This document shows positions 1-7,162 of a DNA stretch of 12,500 nt, in pieces. The position numbers and the translations under genes were made by a program. Origin of the DNA: Glandiceps talaboti (Eukaryota; Hemichordata; Enteropneusta; Spengelidae); contig NC_135567.1 in the NCBI RefSeq assembly GCF_964340395.1, forward strand, positions 17,892,806-17,905,305, given 5' to 3'. The stretch's first letter is position 1. Each line of letters opens with the position of its first letter. The notes below the pieces were generated by a model. It saw nothing but the letters and a program-made list of their open reading frames with translations. It did no database searches and was not told the origin of the DNA.

Positions 1-117
1 ACATGGAATGCATATACATGGAAATAAACATGGAAATTTATGACGATGGGTCTAATTAGTATGCAGAAAATTAACATAAATTAGTCTAGAAGTATTTCAT
101 AAAATTATATAGCATAT

Positions 118-173
<56 letters not shown>

Positions 174-323
174 CATAAAAACGTACAATCCTAAAACAGT
201 GACAAATAATATGCAAATTAGGACGATTAGTATGCACACAATCAAATGGATCAGTAGCTATGTATTCCATAATACATATAGTATATTTCTAAGTTCGAGT
301 GTTATACTTTCATTACTTTGCAG
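1..323. other. Intron end upstream of left exon 1
   Basis: No coding sequence is visible. The segment is very AT-rich, carries the AT tract at 121-170, and ends in a 3' splice site (TTTGCAG at 317-323). It is best read as the 3' part of an intron whose upstream exon is outside the window. Confidence 0.55.
121..170. repeat. (AT)n microsatellite
   Basis: Fifty bases of uninterrupted AT dinucleotide inside the presumed upstream intron. TTAACATAAA-like sequence occurs on both sides (near 70 and 169), so slippage or a small duplication may have shaped the site. Confidence 0.95.
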
Positions 324-649
324 GTGTGCTTCAAGTTTTGGACAGTCTCATTCTCGTCACTGATGAGATAAATGGAAATGTGACATTACCACATAGACAA
401 GGAAAGATCATAGTTAATGACGTAATAGAGACAATTGAGTTACTATCAACATTCGTCCTTGATAAGATTGAACCTGGTAATGGGTCTCTGGTTTTCAAAA
501 CACCAAACATAGTACTGGACATGGCAAGTGACTCAGTTGAAAATCTGTTTAAATCTACTATAGATTTAGGAGATAATAATGGGTTCTATATTCCATCCTG
601 GAAATATCTGGCTATCACTGTTGATGGAAGCACTCCAATGAATCGTATT
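324..649 (+). CDS. Left exon 1 (GAIN-domain N-terminal part)
   Basis: The acceptor is TTTGCAG|GT at 323/324 and the donor ATT|GTAAGT at 649/650. The exon begins with two bases of a split codon and then reads VLQVLDSLILVTDEINGNVT and onward, ending STPMNRI in phase 0. It encodes about 108 residues. The segment around IELLSTFVLDKI looks helical, and VFKTPNIVLDM followed by FYIPS resembles the helix-to-strand transition of GAIN domains in polycystin-1-like proteins. Sequons are NVT and NGS. An in-frame GTG at 299 lies upstream of the splice acceptor and is not a plausible start. The right-arm counterpart is just outside the window. Confidence 0.75.
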
Positions 650-2430
650 GTAAGTTATAGTATTGCATATACTATTTTAATTATTCATGTTGATTTAATA
701 CGTCTGATGTTGAATCTAGATTGGCCATGCCACGAGCGCCACATGTTAAGATTGTGGTGGAGATGCATGGTTACCATGGTAATTTAAAGATATAAGCATA
801 ATAAGTCAGTATAGCATATACAGTTTGTGTGCCATGGGTGTTGGACATTCAAAATAGCAGATATATGCACATAACAAGTAACTGGTTATATTATTGTTAT
901 GGTAACCAAATGTGATCAATATGAAATCAGACACCACTGTGTGTCATAATGAGACGCAATTTCCATGTAGCAATGTGTTTTGAAAGTGTTGGTTCTTATG
1001 TTTGTTTATAATGATTACTATGGCAACTAACATACACCAATGTGAAAAAGTCAGTATTATGAAAGAAAATGCGGTATGTAAATCATATGTATCAATGATT
1101 TGTGCGAGTGACGAATCCAAATACATCTCCAGACATGTATTATTTTTATACTATAAGTTATTTTTAGAATAACTGCTCTGAATGACGATCTTTGACAAAT
1201 ATACGAACCGTAAGCAGCGCCCTCTAACATTGCACTATTCAAAAATTCTATATTGTAGTATGCAACACTATATACTGTACATTCTATACTGTAGTATACA
1301 ACACTATATACTTTATATTCTCATTACGATTTCAGGCTTTTCGCATAGCAGGAAATCCACCAAATGTATTCGGACAAAGCAACATTATGAAGAGAGATAG
1401 ATTGACATTGATAATTGAATATAAAAATGGTACCAACTTGCAAGGTAAAGTCGATTTATATTCATATTATTATCAGACAAAATAGTTTGTATTCATCCGA
1501 CGAATTTCAATGTACACTATTAACAGTATTGACATGGCTTTACACAATCTATGAAATGCTATAGTTGAAGAAATGGCAGAACAAGGCAGTGAAAACATTG
1601 TATTGGTTTGTATTAAAATTGATACAAATAAATGTTTATAACAGATATATTCCTTATCGACACTGGATGAAGAAAGTCAAGTATGGTACCTTTATTGGCT
1701 TGCACAGTGGATGCAAAGCAGCTGCATGGCTGCTCATTGACTAGTATGCATGCGCGTCCTGTATACCACCTGATTTTTTCATGACTTTATTCAAGGATGC
1801 ATTGTGGCACAATGACTACGCATGTGCATTCTATATACTATGCACAGTCTCCACGCAGAGGGCGCTATCTACAATATCGTCGTGAGCCAAGGCAGCCAGC
1901 CTGTCACAAATGAATCTACCTTGCATGAGAAGCTGATAGTTCTCACCTAAAATGTTAGTTTCCTTACAATACCCTCTGTTCTTTAGCATATATTCCAATT
2001 GTTTATTGTTTAAAGTTTCAGTATTTTATTGCAGCAAGTGATCTAGAAGAAGACATTGAAATAAGGATTAATATTCAACCATGGATGATTGAATATCAAA
2101 CAATGATTGAGAGAAAGTACCATGCTGTAAATGATGTAAATAGATATGAATGGCGGATTCAGGTAAAATAATATATCTTTATATCTATTTCGTATATGCT
2201 AGTTGATTACTGTCTACCCATGAACAGTTCTGTACTCCTGTATTTTTTACCTTCTTACAGTTCCTCATTTCGGTAAAATGTTTGAAATACATCAATTAGT
2301 TTGTAATATGTTACAAATTGCATAAACTATGTATTACTTAAGGTTGTCTATTTGTATTTCCATATTGTATTTGCTGTACATGTATAGGTAAATGCGCTAA
2401 TGAATTATACACATGATCCCCTACTGAGGT

Positions 2431-2487
<57 letters not shown>

Positions 2488-2785
2488 AATATACATGCAT
2501 GAACAAACACATACATACATACATACATACATACATACATACATACATACATACATACATACATACATACATACATACATACATACATACATGCATGCAT
2601 GCATACATACATACATACATACATACATACATACATACATGCATGCATGCATGCATGCATGCATGCATGCATGATGCATGCATACATACATACATGCATG
2701 CATACATACATACATACATACATACATACATACATACATACATACATACATACATACATACATACATACATACTTATATCCATGA

Positions 2786-2818
<33 letters not shown>

Positions 2819-3878
2819 CAGGCATTCTACTCACATATGCGATCATTCAATGTATACTTTATTAACATTTCTTTAGATATGGAATTCATTCTCTGCAATA
2901 CAAATCATATTGGAAAGTTCAAAGTCCATAGTTACAACGACCGCTGTTATTATAATGGATGGAGTGTACCGATTTACAAATGGAAAGAAAGGTCACACAT
3001 TTGCAACCAATTTAGAACTAAATGGTACACAAGGTGACTTATTAATACATGAATATGAACTGTTGTATGATGGGTACTATTACTTTGAATTTGATCTACC
3101 TAGTGGTAAGTATAACAAGTGAAATGATGTTGTCCAACATTGGTATGTTAAAACATCAAAATTTACATATTTTGAAAAAAATAAGTATCAACCTGATATC
3201 AGTGTGGGTTGGTTTGTCACTGTAGTTGATAACCGATGGTGTGAATAGATTAGTATTTCAAGAAATGAAAGTTAAAAGAAGTTCAAAAAATGGAACAAAA
3301 GATAAACATCAAAAAGTTAAAAGTATTAGCTTAGGAAATACAACGAAGTACATCAAATCCAAGTTTCATTTTCTACCAATACCACACTCTCCATCTTGAG
3401 AACATAACTTAATGATATTCATGAACTCCATCCTCATCTATTCCTACTTTGACATTCAAACCTGGTCATATTTTTTGTATCATGGAATTATTAGTTATCA
3501 TTATAGAATACTTTTTTAAAAATATATATATTCTTAATACCCCTTTCCTAATGTGACATATATTATAAAGTAATTCATTATATTCGCAAGATTGTTTTCT
3601 AATATGTTCCAAACACCAATATGTTAATTACATTTATGCTATCAAATGATGTCTAAGATCACGTCTTTAAATTTAATGGATATGACGTAATTTACATTTC
3701 TAAATATTATATTGTAATTTGTTAACAGGATATGACGTACACTTCTCTATCTCTACTATACAACATACATGTGCATCTCAAAATAAAGATATAACATGGT
3801 CACGTGACGGATGCAAGGTAACAAAGCCAACTATATTCCTATCTTAGTACTTAATATTTTATTTTTGGTTTCAATTTC

Positions 3879-3909
<31 letters not shown>

Positions 3910-4655
3910 TGTATGTATGTATGTATGTATGTATGTATGTTTGTATGTATGTATGTATGTATGTATGTATGTATGTATGTATGTATGTATGTATGTATGT
4001 ATGTATGTATGTATGTATGCATACATGCATGCATGCATGCATGCATGCATGCATGCATGCATGTATGTATGTATGTATGTATGTATGTATATATGTATGT
4101 ATCTATGTATGTATGTATGTATGTATGCATGCATGTATGTATGTATGTATGTATGTATGTATGTATGTATGTATGTATATATGTATGTATCTATGTATGT
4201 ATGTATGTATGTATGCATGCATGTATGTATGTATGTATGTATGTATGTATGTATGTATGTATGTATGTATGTATGTATGTATGTATGTATGTATGTATGT
4301 ATGTATGTATGTATGTATGTATGTATGTGCACATATGTATTTGTTATCAATATAAACATAAATCTTTATTTAATATTCAGAGTTATGAAACTTTTGAAAT
4401 AACTTCAGTTGTACAAAATCACGTTTTATTCTTAGCATTTACTTGACAGGTGTATACAGTAGCATCGTATTATGTAATAGTAATGAATGTATACAGCATT
4501 TACAGATGTATATAGTAGTAAAGTAATATTCATCACTAGTGACCATGACGTCATACATGAAACTATTACTGACTAAAGTTCTATTCTTGTTTCGTTAACA
4601 GGTATCAGAAGAATCAAACCTATCACAAACAGTGTGTCTGTGTAATCACTTCTGA
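324..4655 (+). CDS. Left gene copy: GAIN/GPS-domain protein, 3' part, six exons
   Basis: Exons 324-649, 1336-1444, 2035-2162, 2877-3105, 3729-3817 and 4602-4655 join in phase to about 310 residues ending at TGA 4653-4655. All visible introns are GT..AG. The product is inferred to be extracellular: it has five N-glycosylation sequons (NVT, NGS, NGT, NGT, NLS) and no membrane segment. The first exon, with helical LLSTFVLDKI and then a VFKTPNIVLDM strand, resembles the GAIN domain that precedes the GPS in polycystin-1/REJ proteins and adhesion receptors. The last two exons supply a GPS-like pattern, HTC..W....GC..............CLCNHF. A functional GPS continues with L/F-S/T and a final strand, then a membrane domain; here translation stops after NHF. 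The start is off-window. The protein may be a soluble decoy-like ectodomain or a recently truncated gene. The GAIN/GPS call is fairly secure; the polycystin-1/REJ subfamily is a weaker inference from fold-level resemblance. A second copy lies at 9143-12500 on the other strand. Confidence 0.72.
650..1335 (+). other. Left intron 1
   Basis: A GTAAGT..TTTCAG intron of 686 bp. It aligns with right-arm sequence 11852-12500 over nearly its full length, including the AGAGGGCGC core (reverse complement at 1217-1225). It holds the left-specific 36-bp tandem duplication at 1245-1316. No coding or RNA gene is recognised. Confidence 0.7.
1245..1316. repeat. 36-bp tandem duplication, left arm only
   Basis: Two 36-bp copies, 1245-1280 and 1281-1316, each starting ATTCTATA and containing a CACTATATACT segment, differ at only a few positions. 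The right arm has one copy (near 11870-11905). The duplication lies 20 bp upstream of the exon 2 acceptor, so it could alter branch-point or pyrimidine context. Confidence 0.85.
1336..1444 (+). CDS. Left exon 2
   Basis: The acceptor is GATTTCAG|GCT at 1335/1336 and the donor CAAG|GTAAAG at 1444/1445. The exon is 109 bp, phase 0 in and phase 1 out. It starts [19 protein letters not shown] and ends YKNGTNLQ, with one NGT sequon. The pattern of a short loop (NPPNVF) followed by an [10 protein letters not shown] beta strand suits a GAIN beta-sandwich. The right copy has the same length but reads PNLFRQIDV at the loop, a cluster of replacements. Confidence 0.75.
1445..2034 (+). other. Left intron 2 with arm-specific insertion
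   Basis: A GTAAAG..TTGCAG intron of 590 bp against 404 bp in the right copy. Both ends align with the right arm, including a shared TACAATACCCTCTGTTCTT segment near the 3' end. The middle (about 1700-1905) has no counterpart there. Confidence 0.7.
1700..1905. other. Left-arm-specific GC-richer insertion in intron 2
   Basis: About 200 bp absent from the homologous right intron and visibly richer in G and C than its surroundings. It contains CTGCATGGCTGC, ATGCATGCGCG and an AGAGGGCGCTA motif at 1858-1868. No coding region, clear terminal inverted repeats or target-site duplication could be fixed by eye, so it may be an insertion on the left or a deletion with replacement on the right. Confidence 0.45.
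2035..2162 (+). CDS. Left exon 3
   Basis: The acceptor is TATTGCAG|CA at 2034/2035 and the donor CAG|GTAAAA at 2162/2163. The exon is 128 bp, phase 1 in and phase 0 out. It reads [20 protein letters not shown], then an acidic/aromatic stretch ending NRYEWRIQ. It differs from the right copy at about six bases: E to V, R to G and three silent changes. No specific motif is recognised; alternating hydrophobic residues suit a beta-rich extracellular fold. Confidence 0.78.
2432..2487. repeat. (CA)n(TA)n compound microsatellite
   Basis: About 20 CA dinucleotides run directly into TA dinucleotides and end at about 2487. The tract is absent from the homologous right intron. Confidence 0.93.
2508..2773. 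repeat. (CATA)n with CATG blocks
   Basis: A long CATA tetranucleotide tract interrupted by CATG runs near 2591-2603, 2640-2683 and 2694-2703. The CATG runs are self-complementary. In the right intron the same position holds a shorter pure TATG tract (10941-11040). The tetranucleotide reads as MYVC or HTYI repeats in any frame; these are not genes. Confidence 0.95.
2787..2818. repeat. (GACA)n microsatellite
   Basis: Eight GACA units. The homologous TGTC tract on the right arm is at about 10891-10940, so the CATA-then-GACA order is ancestral to both copies. Confidence 0.95.
2877..3105 (+). CDS. Left exon 4
   Basis: The acceptor is TTTCTTTAG|ATA at 2876/2877 and the donor AGTG|GTAAGT at 3105/3106. 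The exon is 229 bp, phase 0 in and phase 1 out. It encodes [17 protein letters not shown]..., a central [14 protein letters not shown], then [20 protein letters not shown] and [10 protein letters not shown]. One NGT sequon. The D-G-Y-Y-Y-F run before an E-F-D-L-P strand is like the strand preceding the GPS in polycystin-1-type GAIN domains (family knowledge plus inference). Ten bases differ from the right copy, seven of them replacing amino acids. Confidence 0.8.
3106..3728 (+). other. Left intron 4
   Basis: A GTAAGT..TTAACAG intron of 623 bp. It aligns with the right arm (9859-10605) but lacks that copy's long AT tract. It is AT-rich, and no coding or RNA feature is seen. Confidence 0.7.
3729..3817 (+). 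CDS. Left exon 5 (first half of GPS motif)
   Basis: The acceptor is GTTAACAG|GA at 3728/3729 and the donor AAG|GTAACA at 3817/3818. The exon is 89 bp, phase 1 in and phase 0 out. It encodes YDVHFSISTIQHT followed by CASQNKDITWSRDGCK. The C-x8-W-x4-C spacing fits the first two cysteines and the tryptophan of a GPS motif, although the usual aromatic pair just after the first cysteine is absent. The right copy has one extra codon here. Confidence 0.8.
3881..4327. repeat. (ATGT)n with internal ATGC and an 88-bp duplicated block
   Basis: About 447 bp of ATGT tetranucleotide with an ATGC run near 4019-4063. Two variant clusters, each with a TATATATG, an ATCTATG and a GCATGC interruption, recur exactly 88 bp apart (C at 4103 and 4191; GCATGC at 4127 and 4215). 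The right counterpart (9479-9702) is half as long. Confidence 0.95.
4546..4553. promoter_or_regulatory. CRE-like palindrome TGACGTCA in intron 5
   Basis: A perfect ATF/CREB-type palindrome 48 bp upstream of exon 6, conserved in the right copy at 9245-9252. Because the flanks are equally conserved, this conservation does not by itself prove function. Confidence 0.25.
4602..4655 (+). CDS. Left exon 6: GPS end and stop codon
   Basis: The acceptor is CGTTAACAG|GTA at 4601/4602. The exon reads [17 protein letters not shown] and then TGA at 4653-4655. CLCNH is the last cysteine pair plus the histidine of the GPS cleavage box. The normal continuation (L/F then S/T, then the final strand) is missing because of the stop. 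Of the three differences from the right copy, two are silent (GTG/GTA, TGT/TGC) and one is L/V. The bases from about 4641 on already look like a unit of the minisatellite that follows. Confidence 0.8.
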   Translation, partial: VSEESNLSQTVCLCNHF

Positions 4656-4904
4656 TATGTGAGATCACTTCTGATAAGTAAACATCTTTGATAGGTTTAA
4701 TCGATTTTGACATTTGTATCATCACCTTGGTATGTGTGATTACCTTTGGAAATTCAGATTACCTTTCACATTTGAGATTATCTTTGCCAATTGAGATTGT
4801 CTTTGACATTTGAGATTATCTTTGCCAATTGAGATTGTCTTTGACATTTGAGAGTGTCTTTGACAGTTGTGATTAGCTTTATTTTAGATTGTCTTTAATA
4901 TTCC

Positions 4905-5370
4905 TCGATATTTGAGATTATCCTTTACATTCGAGATTACCTTTAACGTTTCAGTTGACATTTGACATGTAAGATGAATTTTGACGTATGAGATTATCTT
5001 TGATATTTGAGATTACCCTTTACATTCGAGATTAACTTTAAGGTTTCAGTTGACATTTGACATGTAAGATGAATTTTGACGTATGAGATTATCTTTGAAA
5101 TTTGAGATTATCCTTTACATTCGAGATTACCTTTAACGTTTCAGTTGACATTTGACATGTAAGATGAATTTTGACGTATGAGATTATCTTTGATATTTGA
5201 GATTACCCTTTACATTCGAGATTAACTTTAAGGTTTCAGTTGACATTTGACATGTAAGATGAATTTTGACGTATGAGATTATCTTTGAAATTTGAGATTA
5301 TCGTTTAATTTCGAGATTAACTTTAACGTTTCAGTTGACATTTGACATATAAGATGAATTTTGACGTGTG
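4905..5370 (+). repeat. 95-bp higher-order repeat within the left array
   Basis: The TCGAGATTA landmark recurs at 4931, 5026, 5121, 5216 and 5311, exactly 95 bp apart. Each period holds five 18-20-bp monomers. Odd copies read TTACCTTTAACG after the landmark and even copies TTAACTTTAAGG, so the true period is about 190 bp, with the fifth copy a diverged end unit. Confidence 0.92.
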
Positions 5371-5443
5371 AGATTACACTTGGCATGTGTTATCACCTTT
5401 ATCATATTTCTTTTGTCACCTTTGACGTGTGTTGTCAATTTTG
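5330..5443 (+). repeat. Array segment duplicated at 5790-5917
   Basis: A segment with GACATTTGACAT, AAGATGA, GTGTGAGA, TTACACTTGGCAT and TTATCACCTTTATCA in the same order recurs about 460 bp downstream with moderate divergence. It marks an older block duplication inside the array, distinct from the 95-bp expansion. Confidence 0.75.
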
Positions 5444-5789
5444 TTTTTGAATTTACCTTTGGCATGCGAAATTACCTTTGATATGTGAAATTACCTGTGA
5501 TATTTGAGATTTTCTTTGATATTTGAAATTACCTTTGATGTTTGAGATTATCTTTGACATTTGAGATTATTTGTTACATTTAAGATTAACTTTTACATTT
5601 GAGATTATCTTTGATATTTGATATTGTCTTTTACATTTAAGATTACCTTTACCATTTGAGATCATCTTTGATATTTAAGATTATCTGTTACATTTAAGAT
5701 TAACTTTGACATTTGAGATTATCATTGATATTTGATATTGTCTTTTACATTTGAGATTACCTTTAACATTTTGCGATTACCTTTGACAT

Positions 5790-5917
5790 TTAATTTGACA
5801 TTTGACATGCAAGATGACTTTTAACGTGTGAGATAGATTACACTTGGCATATGTTATCACCTTTATCAGATTTCATTTAACGTTTAAAATCCCTTTTGAT
5901 GTGTGTTATTAATTTTG
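5790..5917 (+). repeat. Second copy of the array end segment
   Basis: Diverged copy of 5330-5443, slightly longer, ending TTATTAATTTTGC. After it the minisatellite pattern stops and non-homologous spacer begins. Confidence 0.72.
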
Positions 5918-5930
5918 CACGCGACACTGG

Positions 5931-6653
5931 TAAAGTACATCAAGTTAAAGTTAATAAATTAAAAATCGAATATCAACTAATGTAACAATATTTCAAAACA
6001 CAAATATTTGTCATGGAATATATACATCTATATACTTGTCTATTACTAAGAATGGATAAATATTTTTTTTTTGCTATTGATTATGGAATACACCTGATAT
6101 GTTATTTGTATGGAGTCTTAGTTTGTATTAAACTTGCAACTTAGACCTACACTACCTGTGTTTAGGGCGTTATTGAATCTGATAGCTGATAAAATTGATG
6201 TGTATGTATGTATGCATGTATGTATGTATGTATGTATGTATGTATGTATGTATGTATTCATTCATTTCTGTAAATATAACGACTTTTAATTTTGACATAT
6301 AAGGCGTTATTGAAACTGTTTTGTTATATATATATATAATGATTTATATAATGATTTACAGTTAATATAGTACACCCTGCACAGTATTGAATCACCTGTG
6401 GGTAAACATATTTCTGTAGGAGTACACATAGTGTTGTAGAATAATTATATCTGATCAATTGACCTTTTTTCTCAGCACCCCCAAAACAACCAGCAATCTC
6501 AATATTATCACGATTTTAAACTAAATATGGATAAGATTACACTTTAATTAACATTAATAAATATACAATATCTAACTATTCGCATTTGTACAATTTCCTG
6601 TGAAGGAAATAATGTTGGCTTGCTATTGATACACTTTTCTTAGTTATTAGGAT
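5931..6653. other. Spacer, first part: no gene recognised
   Basis: AT-rich sequence with a TATG tract (6201-6257), a short TA run near 6325-6339, AATAAA hexamers at 5953-5958 and 6556-6561, and a good-looking 3' splice site (CCTTTTTTCTCAG ending 6475). Nothing here aligns by eye with the other side of the spacer. Confidence 0.6.
6201..6257. repeat. (TATG)n microsatellite in spacer
   Basis: About 14 TATG units with a single TGCA interruption near 6212-6216. Confidence 0.93.
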
Positions 6654-6840
6654 CATGGACTAGATTAGTTCAAATGAAGTATAGTTCTTATAGTCCTTGA
6701 CGCAAAATGCATTGATAGAATGATATCAGCGACAACAACAACAACAACAACAATAACAACAACAACAACAACAACAACAACACCAAATATCTTGTAAGGA
6801 CAATGAATATACTTCACTTTGAACTAGTATCAAGTCCATG
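6654..6840. mobile_element. Foldback (MITE-like) element with CAA-repeat loop
   Basis: The ends are imperfect inverted repeats of about 45 bp. The left begins CATGGACTAGATTAGTTCAA and continues with TGAAGTATAGTTCTTATAGTCCTT. The reverse complement of the right end reads CATGGACTTGATACTAGTTC and continues with AAAGTGAAGTATATTCATTGTCCTT. Between them lies the CAA tract. There is no coding capacity, and no convincing target-site duplication outside CATGGAC...GTCCATG. A non-autonomous DNA element is the best guess; a local inverted duplication is the alternative. Confidence 0.6.
6729..6782. repeat. (CAA)n trinucleotide tract
   Basis: About 18 CAA/ACA units with one AAT interruption, sitting between the two inverted-repeat arms of the foldback element. 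It is not in a gene, so it is not a polyglutamine tract. Confidence 0.93.
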
Positions 6841-7064
6841 GCCAGAGCAAACGACGAAAATGCGTGTGTTTAGCTTTAACATAACATTTGTACATTTCTC
6901 ACACAAACACTGGTTCAACATATGTTTTTGTATTGATTTGACATCTTGGGTCGAAGTTTTTTGAAGGTAGCTTTACTAAGCTTAACCTGCTCATTTTCTT
7001 CTCTCCATACTTCATATGCTCTATCAGTTGTCATCTCCATTACTCTCCTGGTTTCCATTTTTTT
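6841..7064. other. Spacer, no feature seen
   Basis: Unique-looking AT-rich sequence between the foldback element and the GAAA-loop hairpin. No gene, RNA or repeat is recognised. Confidence 0.5.
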
Positions 7065-7098
7065 AGCTCCGCTGTCAGCGAAAGCTGAAAGCGTAGCT
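7065..7098. other. Hairpin: 15-bp stem with GAAA loop
   Basis: AGCTCCGCTGTCAGC (7065-7079), loop GAAA (7080-7083), GCTGAAAGCGTAGCT (7084-7098). Thirteen of fifteen stem positions pair. As RNA on the + strand the loop is a GNRA tetraloop. It stands out as GC-rich in AT-rich surroundings. Its role is unknown; it could be the end hairpin of a mobile element. Confidence 0.6.
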
Positions 7099-7162
7099 TT
7101 AGGTATAGTTGTGTATTAAGGTATAGAGTATAGGTGGAATCATTGGTGTCCATCAAACTTTT

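Larger units (their letters stand above)
2163..2876 (+). other. Left intron 3, mostly microsatellite
   Basis: A GTAAAA..CTTTAG intron of 714 bp, about 340 bp longer than the right counterpart. Most of the excess is the compound CA-TA-CATA-GACA tract at 2432-2818. The unique flanks match the right arm. Open reading frames inside are low-complexity readings of the tetranucleotide repeat. Confidence 0.75.
3818..4601 (+). other. Left intron 5
   Basis: A GTAACA..TTAACAG intron of 784 bp, dominated by the ATGT tract 3881-4327. The last 60 bp, including a TGACGTCA palindrome at 4546-4553, are almost identical to the right copy. Confidence 0.75.
4641..5930 (+). repeat. Left 19-bp minisatellite array
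   Basis: Roughly 65-70 degenerate units of 18-20 bp, consensus close to GAGATTATCTTTGACATTT. The array starts inside exon 6 and would form the 3' untranslated region of the left gene. Units near the gene (GTAATCACTTCTGAT, GAGATCACTTCTGAT) are the most gene-like. Each typical unit carries a TTATCT, the reverse of a GATA-factor site. The same family runs in the opposite orientation at 8405-9160. Confidence 0.92.

Noticed and set aside
299-787. Single-exon 162-residue gene starting at GTG 299
   Set aside because: The start lies upstream of a clear TTTGCAG acceptor and the end runs through a GTAAGT donor at 650. Only 324-649 is exon.
944-1242. Minus-strand short open frames in intron 1
   Set aside because: They overlap each other, have no motif, and the right-arm homologous sequence does not keep the same frames.
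1217-1867. MITE bounded by GCGCCCTCT and AGAGGGCGC
   Set aside because: The two motifs are inverted but exon 2 lies between them, and the first is conserved in the right arm while the second is not, so they are not ends of one element.
2338-2876. Several long open frames reading MYVC/HTYI repeats
   Set aside because: They are frame readings of the CATA tetranucleotide tract; the repeat has no stop in any of these frames. The same applies at 3811-4446, 9443-9816 and 10846-11135.
4653-4690. Read-through or selenocysteine use of the TGA after CNHF
   Set aside because: The frames beyond the stop differ completely between the two copies (YVRSLLISKHL against CVITFDGFSRF) and both stop again within 13 codons.
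4641-5930. CRISPR-like array
   Set aside because: Units of 19 bp are contiguous with no unique spacers, and the genome is an animal one.
7065-7120. Helitron 3' terminus
   Set aside because: The hairpin fits, but no CTRR end followed by T is found at the right distance, and no helicase/Rep coding is present. Left as an unexplained hairpin.
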